NCBI GenBank assembly: GCA_021229015.1
Contig: CM037792.1
Span: 44,831,880-44,895,879 of the forward strand
DNA: 64,000 nt
DNA from: Solen grandis
Lineage: Eukaryota; Mollusca; Bivalvia; Adapedonta; Solenidae
Direction: 5' to 3'
Under the pieces are notes generated by a model. It saw nothing but the letters and a program-made list of their open reading frames with translations. It ran no database searches and was not told where the DNA came from. Position 1 is the first letter of the stretch. Each line of letters starts with the position of its first letter. Position numbers and translations under genes: made by a program. Shown here one piece after another: positions 36,671 to 45,958 of this stretch.

Positions 36671-39600
36671 TGATGACAACAATACTTGCAAAGTGAAAAG
36701 TTTACTTACCTAACATACCCACGCACCGGAAGTTGATATCCGTCCATTTTCCGTCCATGCACGATACAGAGTTATCCCCCTCTAACGTCTTACCGTCTGT
36801 GCAGGTATATGTTACCTTATATTTGTGCGGAAACGAAGTCATTTTGCCATTATATTCGGATGACTTGGCTCCGTCTACAACGCGAGGGGATCCACATCTC
36901 TTGAACTCTGAAGGAATTGAACAAGAAATATATTTTAGGAAAGATATGTGATGGTGATGGGGTTTAATGGGACGGTTATATGATGTAAAAAATAAGCGAA
37001 GATAAAAATCGTCTCTTCCTACGCGATCGGCGGATTAAACATTTTTGTAACGAATCGGACATTAACCGTCTGTCAGTCATACGCAGACAGTAAAACAAAG
37101 ACTTTAAAAAAGACCCAGCCGGAGAGGAACTCACGATCCCTTGCATAAGAAACCTGTGTGACTCTCTTCCGACTGAGCTAATTCGACAGTTCGACAGTTC
37201 ACATTTCACTAATTTACTGTATTAACTATATTAAACGTTCAATTTTACGGTAACATATTAATACAATAAACATTACGCATTACTTATCCCACACATAATG
37301 TAATAAACAAACAACCATGTATCATTACATTATCATTACAAGCTCAATACAGAAGACATGATATCCACTGCCCAGACCGACAAGTGAAGCGATAAGTAGG
37401 TCATGATTTTGGTGAATATTCTTGAATTATTAAGAATTCATATTGCTAAGGAATAATTCAAATCTTTTGATGTGCTCTCAGTTTGCATATAGTTTATTTC
37501 CATAATTGTCATGTGAATTTAGATGAGATACAGTCAGGGTCTGTTACGGTCTGACAAATGCATGGTCTACTTCTGGTCTGACAAATGCATGGTCTACTTC
37601 TGGTCTGACATATGCATGGTCTACTTCTGGTCTGACAAATGCATGGTCTACTTCTGGTCTGACATATGCATGGTCTACTTCTGGTCTGACAAATGCATGG
37701 TCTACTTCTGGTCTGACAAATGCATGGTCTACTTCTGGTCTGACATATGCATGGTCTACTTCTGGTCTGACAAATGCATGGTCTACTTCTGGTCTGACAA
37801 ATGCATGGTCTACTTCTGGTCTGACACATGCATGGTCTGCTTATGGATATGGCATTTATTATTTTGTAATATCACTGTGTATCAGGAGCGTGCCTGGGGC
37901 TAAAGTCTGGATACGCAGACTTGCAAGGGGGGCTGGGGCTAGAATGCCGTAGGTGCGATCTGAGGGGTATCTGGGGGGTAAATTCTGGTTCAAATATGCT
38001 AAATAATTTTACTATTTTCTCCTCTCATAACTCGTGGCGAAGGATTCCATCAGGGATGAGATTTTTATTGCAGTTTTGGCACTTTTAGCTTTTTCGATTT
38101 TCTGGACGAAGTATACGCAACTGCGTATTTGCGTAAGCCTAGGCACGCGCCTGTGTATGACTTAGTTTATATGGTAAAGTTTATATGGTAATAGGTTAAC
38201 AGTATAGAATTTGATTATTTTATATGTATTTGACTTGATAAGGACAATGTATGGATCCAGATCAATTTAGAATTTAGTAATTTAACCCTTTCCCTCATAG
38301 AGGACACCATGAAAAGACCTATGCGAACAGCATAAAACCAGATCAACCTGCGAGTGATCAGGTTTTATGCTGTTCGCTGCTCCTCAGTGGTCTGGAAATG
38401 AGGATTTTGTAATTTAATTTGGCAAGGTTTAACTGTGGTTTTCTGCAGATCAGGCTTTATGTGGTACCTATTGAGGGCGTCAAAATAAGCCTATATGAGG
38501 GAAAGGGTTAAGCTGTAATTTTAGCTGCGTTATTAGTTTTGGGTCTTTGATGTGTTTGGTAAGTTGGTATTACTCAGTATACCATAGAAGAGTCAGATCT
38601 GGATCTATTTAGAGTTTTTGAAAAATGTATTGATAAAAAGCACATCAATGGTTTTGTTAATTTCAGGTTTTCACCGTTATGGTTAAGAAAGTTCGATGAC
38701 GCTTTCTGATGGTTAATTTCAACATCGTAAGGCAGCATAAGTTACGTTTACGAAAATAGCGTTTTCCCGTGTAATGTGACCAACACTTGCTGGGTTTATC
38801 TGTCAGGAAATAAAGACTTCAAAAACACTAACGAGAGAGAGTATTTTTTAAAAATTTGAGCTGCTTTTAAGAACAGTGTTTTCTTTGCTATTTACAAACC
38901 CCTTCGGTTATTGTATACACATTTCTTTAGCGAAAGGTTAGAAGAGAAAATTTTATAAGCCAATGTGACAAGAATATTAAAATTATTATTGTTTTAATTA
39001 TCAGTTGGAAATATATAAAAAGAAATAATTCTAAAGAGTTTTGTCAGTAATGTTTTATTATAATAGGCTGAGAGTATTTTTTTCTTTTGAGTGGATTTTG
39101 AATATATCCCATCGAGAAGCGATACAATTTTAACATTTCCACTCGCGCTACTCTCTCATTTTGTGATATTTTTTATATCCACTCAAATTAAACAATTTGT
39201 CATTTTTTATGCTAAGTGCTGACGAAATTACGGAACTGTTTTGTGTATTTAATCCTTTTGACACTTTGATGAAAGCCAATAAAGAGAAGGGAGGTAACTA
39301 GTGAATATCTGAATTCTACGAATCCCTTTACATTGTATATACCTCCTATATATCTAAACAAATTAGTTCCCGCTGAGCTATATCACTCATACTATGGGTG
39401 ATGTGGAATTTATCTCCCTGTTACAATACAGTATTTTCGCCAGTTAGCATAAAATATAATCGCATATTTTAACGTTGCTGCTAAACAAAAGTACGGAAAA
39501 GTATCGTTTGGAACTCAGGAGACTGACTCGTGAACTAACATAGGTTTAATAACAAAAATTAGATATTAGATATTTTACTTTTACAGTTTGGTAGTGAAGG

Positions 39601-40127
39601 CGACCAGGTTCCTCTCTTACACACGCTCGTGTATTGACGCTGCAAAATATCTCCGACGAAGTCTTTCTTACACGAGATGAAGATTAAAGTCATATGGTTT
39701 ACCATTACCCCCGACGATAGGTTTTCCGTTTTTCCACGCAGTCGGTATTCAGCCCGGCTGAAAGCTGGACCTGTCGGGATCGCACATTTCTGATATCCTG
39801 AAATTATGGAACGACTGTGTTAAAATAAGACATGTTTAAATCTGCCTGTAAACTGCAAAACATATCATTGTCTTAAAGCGACCTGATGATGTAGAAAAAG
39901 GAATTGGCCCCGTTGCCCAAATGACCGCCGGATGAGTCCTTTTATGAATCGTAAAAATGACTTCTAACAAAGAGTTTGTGTTCAATACAGGTATATATGT
40001 CTACAAGCTAGGCTGCCTGATGTGGAAAGTTTGAGTGTGTCTTGGTATTTCAACCACCAACGTCCTCAGTACGAAGCGATCGGATAAATGAACCAGAAAA
40101 GAAGGGACCTGTACTCAAACAGTGCTC

Positions 40128-40213
<86 letters not shown>

Positions 40214-43200
40214 CGGATTAAAGAATCAATCGCATCAACAAATAACGGATTAACGAATCAATGGCACAAACGAATACCAGATTAAAAAAAAAAAAAAAAG
40301 AAATAAATCAATTATATATTAACGAGTATCGGGGAAAATGCTTAACGACAAATAAACTTGCGGTACTTAGCAGAAAACCTTTTTAAGCAAATGGATATAC
40401 GACTTCAAAACAAATATTCATTTAACCTCAAAAAACAAATATTCATTGGCCCCACAAAAAAAAATTCCCCTAAAAAACACAACAACAACAACAAATATTC
40501 ATTTGACACCACAAAACAAATATTCATTTGACCCCACAAAACAAATATTCATTTGACCCCATTAAGCAATCACCTTGATCACTGTACAAGTCGTGCTACT
40601 ATTAAACTTTATACTTTGTATATTCATTGGCCTTCGTTTTTTATTTTATTTGTTTCAACGGAAACGATTGTTCAGCACGGAGAAGGTTCGAGCATTATAT
40701 ACTTAATATGACTTGAATACAAATGATCTAGGATTTTAAAATCTTTTCTTTTATGCCAAGTTTTCTTAAACGCCTTCGGTGTTCTTTGAGCAAAAATTAA
40801 AATGGTGCTAGGTCAAAATCTTATATCAATACGCTTATATATTTCATTATTTAATGATGACCATCAATACATCAGTATTTCATAGACAAATCTATTTCCG
40901 GGATAGACTGACATTTATTTACATATCACATAGTTAAAGACCTAAACCCAAAGATAAGCAACTCAAATAAGCGTGTGAAGGAAATCTCGTATACCCTCGG
41001 CGCCACCGCGATATTGTGAGAAAAAGCCGGTGCGCTTGTACTGAAGTAACTACTGCACAGGGTTGTGTTCCGACCCCATTTGAAAGTCTGGCTGTCTTTA
41101 TCCATTAAGTATATGCAATGTAAAAACAGTCAAAAATCACGATGATCATCTACAGCATTAGGTGCACGTGAAGAGCATGACATATGGTCCTAAGACAATT
41201 TCATAGCTGATTGTAACTGCTTGCATACGGCGGGCATATTAAGTGAAAACATCACCGTGACCATAACACGGAAATCTTTCTATCTACAGCATCCAAACTT
41301 CACAGGTGCATGCACCTTGGTCATCTCTATCCGCCAAGTGACCTTGACCTTCAAATGACATTGACCACCAAGGTCTAAGTCCCCTGCGGGGGCATGGCTT
41401 TCATTCGAAGTTAGATCTTGCTGTTACTCAAAATAATCCTCTTTAATGTGATTATGCCCAAGTTTGTATTAGATTATACTTAAATGGCATAAAGCGTAGC
41501 AGGGATTGTCCCGTCTATGTGATAATTGTTAATGATTTCGAGACATTTGTAGTGCTGCCACACTGCTTCATCATACCACAGACACCCAGTCAAACTATTC
41601 TGACACCGGGCAAACTAGTCCTGGAAATACCTTTATATGCTGAATGTCAAAGCAAGGGATCACTACTAGTACTATTTTTTACGACTTTGGTATGTCGCGG
41701 CCGGGAATCGAACCCACGACCTTTCGATTCCAGGGCGGACGCTCTAACCATACGGCAACCGGGACCGGAATATATCCTTACACTTAAAATATACGTAGAT
41801 AAATAAAGTCACTCCTTATAAAAAGGTCGTTATGGGGAGGAAAAATGCATTAAAAATATACCAGTACAAACATAAACGCTGAAGCATTATTTTCTCTATT
41901 TTCGTCATATAGGCAATATCTGCCGAAGTACTGGCAAGGATTATCTTTTTTTTTTCTTCATTAATATAACTACACGTATTTCGTTCCTGAGAAATTTCCC
42001 TTCCAACCCTTAATCACTCGTAAGGACCTTATTATCCCCGGCGCAGGGCGGCAATATATTACAATCGATTAAGACAGACACTTTTTACTCCCGCACCGCT
42101 GACATGATAGAAAAAACAGGTACTTTCTTAGTCGGTCGCAGAAAGATAAACATATCAGATTGCCGGGAACAAGCTTTGGGGTTTTCCCAAAGTTTCTGCT
42201 TTGAACGCTGGGAAATATGGACTGTGTTAGAGGCTACCGGAAGTATATGTTGCTAAATGGTCCTAGACTGGTAGACGCATAATTGGGCAGATTCGGTTGG
42301 AGTACGCTCCTTTGTTCTTTGCATTCTCTTTTAGTGCAGCTTATTTTTTTTTTCTTATCGGCAAGTACATGTAGTAGCTTTATAGCTTTAATTACTTTTT
42401 CACGAAAACTAAGCATAAATTATGTTGAAAGAAGACAACAGCTCAAAAAGGAAACTGTTGTCGTTAATATACATGTTTTATGAGATCAACACCTGATTAA
42501 TGTATGTACAGCAGTTATTAATTTAGCTTCCAATTTCACCAAATAGGGAATCAGTAAGCTTTGATAACATTTCCCAGTAATGAATCTCTCTTGAACTGTA
42601 AGTACTTCGACATATAATTTCCCTTTACGTCAGTGTAACTTTCTGTTCACTGGGCTTACGGCGATCCCTAGCATTTTTGAAATACTAATATTTGTATTGA
42701 CTGCTTTTGGAGTAAACAAGATCTCACGGTTCTACGTATAAATGTTCACAAGAAATTATTCTTGATATAAAAACAATGAAATTTAACGCTAGCAAGGACT
42801 AATGATGTTAATGTATTTGATAAAGCCTGAGTGCATTTGTTAGAAAAATATTCTTATTATATATTGCATATTATATAAATGTACATGTATTACTTTTTTT
42901 CCTTTTCAAAGTCAAATAAAAACGTAAAAAATATATACATTAATGACTTTATTGCTTTAGGGGCCAAGTGGCTAAGAAATTGTGGGGCCTACGTGGCCGA
43001 GAGGGTAAAGTCGCTGATTTTAACACTAACTCAGCCCGCCACCGCTTGGGTTCGTATCCCGGTAGGGTCTTTCGGATTTAAATGTGAAAAAACCTTCCAA
43101 CTGGCTTGCGGTAGGTCGGTGGTTCTACACGGATGCATCCGTGCATTCGGGGTCTTCCTCCATCTGTAATTAGCTGGACGTCGCTATATGTCTGAAATAC

Positions 43201-43929
43201 TGTCGAAGCGAAGGTAAACTCAAATAGTTATGTCAAGTCAAGAAACTGTGCAGATGTTTGCAAACTATTGCTTTCTCGTGTTAACTTGTTAAAGGTATTT
43301 TAAACCTCTCATAGGAAATTCGCCTAATACAAGACAAACAAAACAATTAAAAAAAATACAAAAATATGTATCGGGGGACCGCATACGTTTCTTTTTTTCT
43401 AAAACTTAGCTAAATAAACAACTTGCCGCAATATACACGTGTACATGTATATGTGCCGATATATTATCTTATTTAACAGCGAGTAAAAACATTGTATCAT
43501 CTTTTTTTCCAGCTCTTAAAAAATCTAAATTCTATTAATATTAAAACTACTGACACATTAAAACAGGGATCCCTCAGAGAAATAGTATATTATGTACATA
43601 CCCTCTCCTTCCGGGAGTACCGTGAGAACAAAATAGCAGACAATAAGTAGATAAGATATCCCCATTGTTTTAACTAAATAAACAACTTGCCGCAATATAC
43701 ACGTGTACATGTATATGTGCCGATATATTATCTTATTTAACAGCGAGTAAAAACATTGTATCATCTTTTTTTCCAGCTCTTAAAAAATCTAAATTCTATT
43801 AATATTAAAACTACTGACACATTAAAACAGGGATCCCTCAGAGAAATAGTATATTATGTACATACCCTCTCCTTCCGGGAGTACCGTGAGAACAAAATAG
43901 CAGACAATAAGTAGATAAGATATCCCCAT
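28582..43929 (-). CDS. Complete gene: secreted protein with 8 CCP (sushi) domains and a PAN domain
   Basis: Ten exons, read from right to left: 43929-43866 (with a second copy at 43665-43602), 39797-39579, 36907-36719, 34445-34245, 33496-33335, 33002-32802, 32594-32364, 31660-31487, 30099-29926, 28847-28582. Spliced, they give one uninterrupted frame of 626 residues with TGA at 28584-28582. Every intron is phase 1, the hallmark of shuffled extracellular modules. Order: signal peptide (1-21), CCP1-8 (about 23-538), PAN/apple (540-626). No membrane segment follows, so it should be secreted. CCP modules mediate protein binding in complement regulators, selectins and adhesion proteins; PAN domains bind proteins or carbohydrate. 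An immune or extracellular-matrix role is plausible but inferred. The start was chosen by the hydrophobic leader and the ACAATGG context. It is divergent from the astacin gene. Confidence 0.88.
29828..29870. repeat. (GA)n microsatellite
   Basis: About twenty GA units, followed by a G run. Confidence 0.95.
29926..30099 (-). CDS. CCP-PAN exon 9: CCP8
   Basis: 174 nt. TCLSP...VTKCTDK...LTCLPSGAW...FKC. Acceptor TTTTTCAG, donor TCAG/GTTAGT. A (GA)n tract lies about 55 bp beyond the donor. Confidence 0.85.
30120..30250 (+). repeat. tRNA-like SINE head
   Basis: GGATACCGTAGAGGTAATAC...CCGGGTTCGATTTCTGG shows A- and B-box-like motifs. It lies in intron 8 of the CCP-PAN gene. Confidence 0.5.
31207..31480 (+). 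repeat. Fragment related to the 63272-63719 MITE
   Basis: Shares AGACCCAGATCAGACAG, CTCTGTT and ACACAG...GCAAAGAAAA with the element at 63272-63719. Contains a strong hairpin at 31273-31318. Lies in intron 8 of the CCP-PAN gene. Confidence 0.6.
31487..31660 (-). CDS. CCP-PAN exon 8: CCP7
   Basis: 174 nt. KCFPP...IVKCGDD...LQCTASGSW...YEC. Same length as CCP8 and similar spacing (VEP...VY.V.EEV...KC), indicating these two arose by exon duplication. Contains an NST sequon. Acceptor ATTGCAG, donor CAAG/GTACTA. Confidence 0.85.
31985..32110 (+). repeat. About 19-bp tandem repeat (TGTCGTGTCGTATTGTCTT)
   Basis: Four clear units plus degenerate ones, in intron 7 of the CCP-PAN gene. Open frames across it are artefacts. 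Confidence 0.85.
32230..32360 (+). repeat. (CAAT)n / (CAAG)n microsatellite
   Basis: CAAT units switching to CAAG and back, ending a few bases from exon 7. Confidence 0.92.
32364..32594 (-). CDS. CCP-PAN exon 7: CCP6 (long)
   Basis: 231 nt. PCAIP...VPLCDRD...SHCIGGVW...PTC, with a longer loop between Cys2 and Cys3 and an N-glycosylation-type NMT. Acceptor CTGTAACAG: the upstream alternative GTTTGTAG would run into a stop in phase. Donor GGAA/GTATGA, followed by a (CAAT)n tract. Confidence 0.82.
32763..32792 (+). repeat. (CAGA)n microsatellite
   Basis: About seven units directly beyond the exon 6 donor. Confidence 0.9.
32802..33002 (-). CDS. CCP-PAN exon 6: CCP5
   Basis: 201 nt. TCLLP...QQFCTNG...SKCSRGRW...KSC. 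Acceptor TTTTGCAG, donor TCTA/GTTAGT (non-consensus but the only donor keeping phase 1). An (AGAC)n tract begins about 10 bp past the donor. Confidence 0.82.
33335..33496 (-). CDS. CCP-PAN exon 5: CCP4 (short)
   Basis: 162 nt. RCKPL...AYCTPG...IRCSDGVW...PAC; the shortest CCP of the eight. Acceptor ATCTCCAG, donor CCAA/GTAAGT, phase 1. Confidence 0.87.
33630..33745 (+). repeat. SINE fragment, family 2
   Basis: GAGCCCCGGTTTGGTCTC then ATGTGAAGATG and TCTTTCGGAAGGTCGGTG match the middle of the copies at 42965 and 44838. Confidence 0.5.
34245..34445 (-). CDS. CCP-PAN exon 4: CCP3 with an extra cysteine
   Basis: 201 nt. FCTAP...QRCKNP...[11 protein letters not shown]...AQC: the normal four cysteines plus one directly after the conserved Trp. 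Acceptor TATCCCAG, donor CCAA/GTAGGT, phase 1. Confidence 0.85.
34505..34590 (-). repeat. tRNA-like SINE head, reverse
   Basis: GCGACCGGGGATCGAACACA...GCCAACGGGACCGG is a reversed tRNA-like head with B-box complement. Similar to 35140 and 41690. Confidence 0.6.
35140..35330 (+). repeat. tRNA-derived SINE
   Basis: GACCGATTCGGTGGTTAAAG...GTTCGATCCCCGGTCGCTGG, then CTCACTCC-type body and GAATCGATGACATGC. Same head family as 34505-34590. Confidence 0.6.
36719..36907 (-). CDS. CCP-PAN exon 3: CCP2
   Basis: 189 nt. RCGSP...YTCTDG...VSCMDGKW...FRC. Donor GTGCGTGG/GTATGT; a second donor 9 bp further (TTAG/GTAAGT, exon end 36710) is also phase 1 and would add three residues. Acceptor CCTTCAG. Confidence 0.87.
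37085..37210 (-). repeat. tRNA-like SINE head, reverse
   Basis: GGAGAGGAACTCACGATCCC...CTTCCGACTGAGCTAATTCG resembles a reversed tRNA head (B box then A box). Confidence 0.5.
37548..37842 (+). repeat. 27-bp minisatellite, about 11 copies
   Basis: Units GGTCTGACAAATGCATGGTC + TACTTCT, alternating AAATGCAT and ATATGCAT. As 27 is a multiple of three, both strands stay open (repeated SDKCMVYFW or CQTRSRPCI). In intron 2 of the CCP-PAN gene. Confidence 0.95.
38282..38511. mobile_element. piggyBac-type MITE, copy 2
   Basis: TTAA-flanked, CCCTTTCCCTCATAGAGG at the left and TATATGAGGGAAAGGG at the right. Interior is the reverse complement of copy 1 (4162-4381): CCTCAGTGGTCTGGAAATGA and GCATAAAACCAGATCA. 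Confidence 0.85.
39579..39797 (-). CDS. CCP-PAN exon 2: CCP1
   Basis: 219 nt, residues 22-94. Cysteine order KCAIP...ISCKKDF...SVCKRGTW...PNC gives the four-Cys-plus-Trp CCP pattern. Acceptor ATTTCAG, donor AAAA/GTAAAA, phase 1 both sides. Continuous with EGE-G of the leader. Confidence 0.85.
40125..40215 (+). repeat. (CAA)n microsatellite
   Basis: About thirty CAA units. Reads as poly-Q in one plus-strand frame, but sits in intron 1 of the minus-strand CCP-PAN gene without exon signals. Confidence 0.95.
41226..41385 (+). repeat. Dispersed repeat with GACCTTGACCTTCAAATGAC
   Basis: Second copy of the 21030-21240 family. Confidence 0.65.
41690..41785 (-). repeat. tRNA-like SINE head, reverse
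   Basis: CGCGGCCGGGAATCGAACCC...GCTCTAACCATACGGCAACC is a reversed tRNA-like head. Confidence 0.65.
42965..43240 (+). mobile_element. tRNA-derived SINE, family 2, copy 1
   Basis: Head CCTACGTGGCCGAGAGGGTA...GGGTTCGTATCCCGG, body TTTCGGATTTAAATGTGA...CAACTGGCTTGCGGTAGGTC and tail CTGAAATACTGTCGAAGCGA + AGGTAAACTCAAATAG. Same tail as 44838-45060. Confidence 0.75.
43602..43665 (-). CDS. Second, identical copy of CCP-PAN exon 1
   Basis: Same 64 nt and donor as 43866-43929, created by the 264-bp tandem duplication. Only 9 bp upstream of the ATG were duplicated, so this copy probably lacks its own promoter and lies inside intron 1 unless transcription starts nearby. It has no acceptor in front and so cannot be an internal exon. 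Confidence 0.5.
43866..43929 (-). CDS. CCP-PAN gene exon 1 (signal peptide), promoter-proximal copy
   Basis: 64 nt: [21 protein letters not shown] and the first base of a Gly codon, then donor G/GTATGT. The core [13 protein letters not shown] is a typical hydrophobic signal-peptide stretch. This copy keeps the unique upstream sequence shared with the astacin gene and is the likelier active first exon. Confidence 0.8.
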
Positions 43930-44294
43930 TGTTTTAACGCCTGACAAGCCTTCCCACACGCATCTCATGTAATTTCAAAATTGAATGTGAAAATGAAGAA
44001 AAATGAAATCGGGGTCACCATCTGAAACACTAGGACATATCCGGTTATGTATAATTCAAGTACCAGGAAATGGCAATTCACGTCCTTTTGGCATAAGAGG
44101 CTGACTTGCTGTAATTAAGTGCTTTCTATGAAAGAGCACTTGTTCGGGACTTCGTGGAAGGAAGACCGTGATTGGTTCATGCGATGACCTTAAACTTCTA
44201 GAAAAAAAGTTTTGTTTTTTTTGATACCGAATGTTAGTCGGAAGGATACAAGTTTGGCATGCATACACACGCTTGAGTATCCCTGGATTTCATA
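43930..44294. promoter_or_regulatory. 365-bp putative bidirectional promoter
   Basis: Separates the ATG of the CCP-PAN gene (minus, 43929) from the ATG of the astacin gene (plus, 44295). Contains an inverted CCAAT box (ATTGG, 44171-44175) and AT-rich TATA-like stretches (around 44046). No CpG-rich core. Promoter function is inferred from position only. Confidence 0.5.
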
Positions 44295-44339
44295 ATGGCG
44301 TCGACTATTTACAGGCTTTGTTTTGGCATAGTTTTAATG
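44295..44339 (+). CDS. Astacin exon 1: start of signal peptide
   Basis: MASTIYRLCFGIVLM then donor ATG/GTAAGT, phase 0. Good Kozak-like CATAATGGCG. The hydrophobic run continues into exon 2 (MLTIELSRSA). Confidence 0.65.
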
Positions 44340-45922
44340 GTAAGTCAACATTTCATATTTTCGTGATTATTGTGTCACAAGACTTAATAGTATTTCAAAA
44401 ACTTTGTTGTTTAATAGTGCTCTAACACAGATTGTTGTGAAATATTTAATTATAACTTTTACCAGTCCCTTTCGATGTTTCAGTGTTGGACCAGTACTTT
44501 ATGTCTACAGAATTAATGAAAAACTCTAGCCTTAGCGGGGTTCGAAACACCAGCATGAAGATTAAGAGTATTAGGAAATATTTCTGTATTATTCACTAAT
44601 ACGATAACGAATATCAGCAGTAGCTGTTTGTAGTGGCTTTTAGAGCTGTGTAGGAAAGTAGACATCTCACGAGACTGAGAATCGGGCGAGATGTCAAATT
44701 TTCCTACGCAGCGAGCAGCAAAATACATATTTTTCCTTTTATTATTTACCTATAATTTTTCAAGACACAAGAAGTCAGGTTATTCTTATAAGTTTTAATC
44801 AGTGTATCAAGAGTCAAGTTTTGTCAAGAAATCAAAACCCCTCACCGCGTAGGTTCGAATCCCGGCAGGGTCATTCGGATTTTCATGTGAGGAAGTCTTC
44901 CAGCTGGCTTGCAGTAGGTCGGTGTTTCTACCCGGATGCCTTCGTGCATTCGGGGTATTCCTCCACCTGTAATTAGCTGGACATCGCTAAATGACTGAAA
45001 TACTGTCGAAGCGACGGTAAACTCAAATAGTCACGCCAAGGCAAGCCAAGTCAAGAAATCAAATACTTATCAATGACGGATGAAATTACTACAGGCTTGC
45101 ATGATTAGGTATTAGGTACAACGTATCGAACATGTAATGAGAGTACCGCCGAAAGTATTCGGCATGATTGTGTGACGTCAGATCGTAATACCACAGTTGG
45201 AACCATAAGTGTCACTGTCATAAGCAAACTCTACACAGTGATCTCCCTTGCAAGCAAAAACTGTAAAGGGAGGTAACTACTGCGGCGGAGTTTGTGTCAT
45301 AAGATGTAGTTCCGCTACATTTCGGACCCCATGGCCTTTCCGGAGATAACCAATGTTTCCCAATGTTTCATTAGGGTACCTTGGTTATCTTGGTAGAGTT
45401 TACGTGGTCCAAGACGTAGCGGAACCATTACAGGGACTTAACCTTAATCTCTCGCGTTATAGTTGCATGTATTTGAGTCAGAAAGTAAAAGGTATGGAAT
45501 GAATTAAATTTCACATACATGTTAGTATACATGTGAGTGTAGATAACTATATTCTCTCTAGATGCTGACAATCGAATTATCCCGGTCAGCCCTAGATGAC
45601 ATTCTGATTGAACCTGACTTGAGTAAGTGACGCCTATACCTTTCTACCTCTAATCGGTCTGTCCGTCCGTCTGTCTGTCCGCCCTCAAGTCTAACGGCCC
45701 GTCCATTCGTACGTCCGACTATTTGTCTGTCTGTATACTTGCTATTATTTGCAGAATTTCCCGTTTCGCCCGTGGCAAGCGTACCTGTGTCATGTCAGTC
45801 AGTTGATTTCATTTAACATTTTCTCTGAAAATGTCCCGTTGAACTTTGCATAATTATCATGATAGTAAAATTTAAAAACATTGTAAATCTTTATATACCT
45901 TCAGTGCTTTCCTAATACGCTT

Positions 45923-45958
<36 letters not shown>

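Larger units (their letters stand above)
43411..43938. repeat. Perfect 264-bp tandem duplication over a first exon
   Basis: 43411-43674 and 43675-43938 appear identical base for base. Each copy holds 9 bp of 5' leader, the 64-bp signal-peptide exon of the CCP-PAN gene and 191 bp of intron 1. Confidence 0.92.

Noticed and set aside
36733..36951. Plus-strand frame over CCP2
   Set aside because: Antisense shadow of CCP-PAN exon 3; the minus strand has the cysteine pattern and splice sites.
37509..37903. Open frames on both strands with repeated nonapeptides
   Set aside because: Produced by a 27-bp minisatellite; no splice, start or composition support.
40088..40285. Poly-glutamine frame
   Set aside because: A (CAA)n microsatellite in an intron of a minus-strand gene, without splice sites or conserved flanks.
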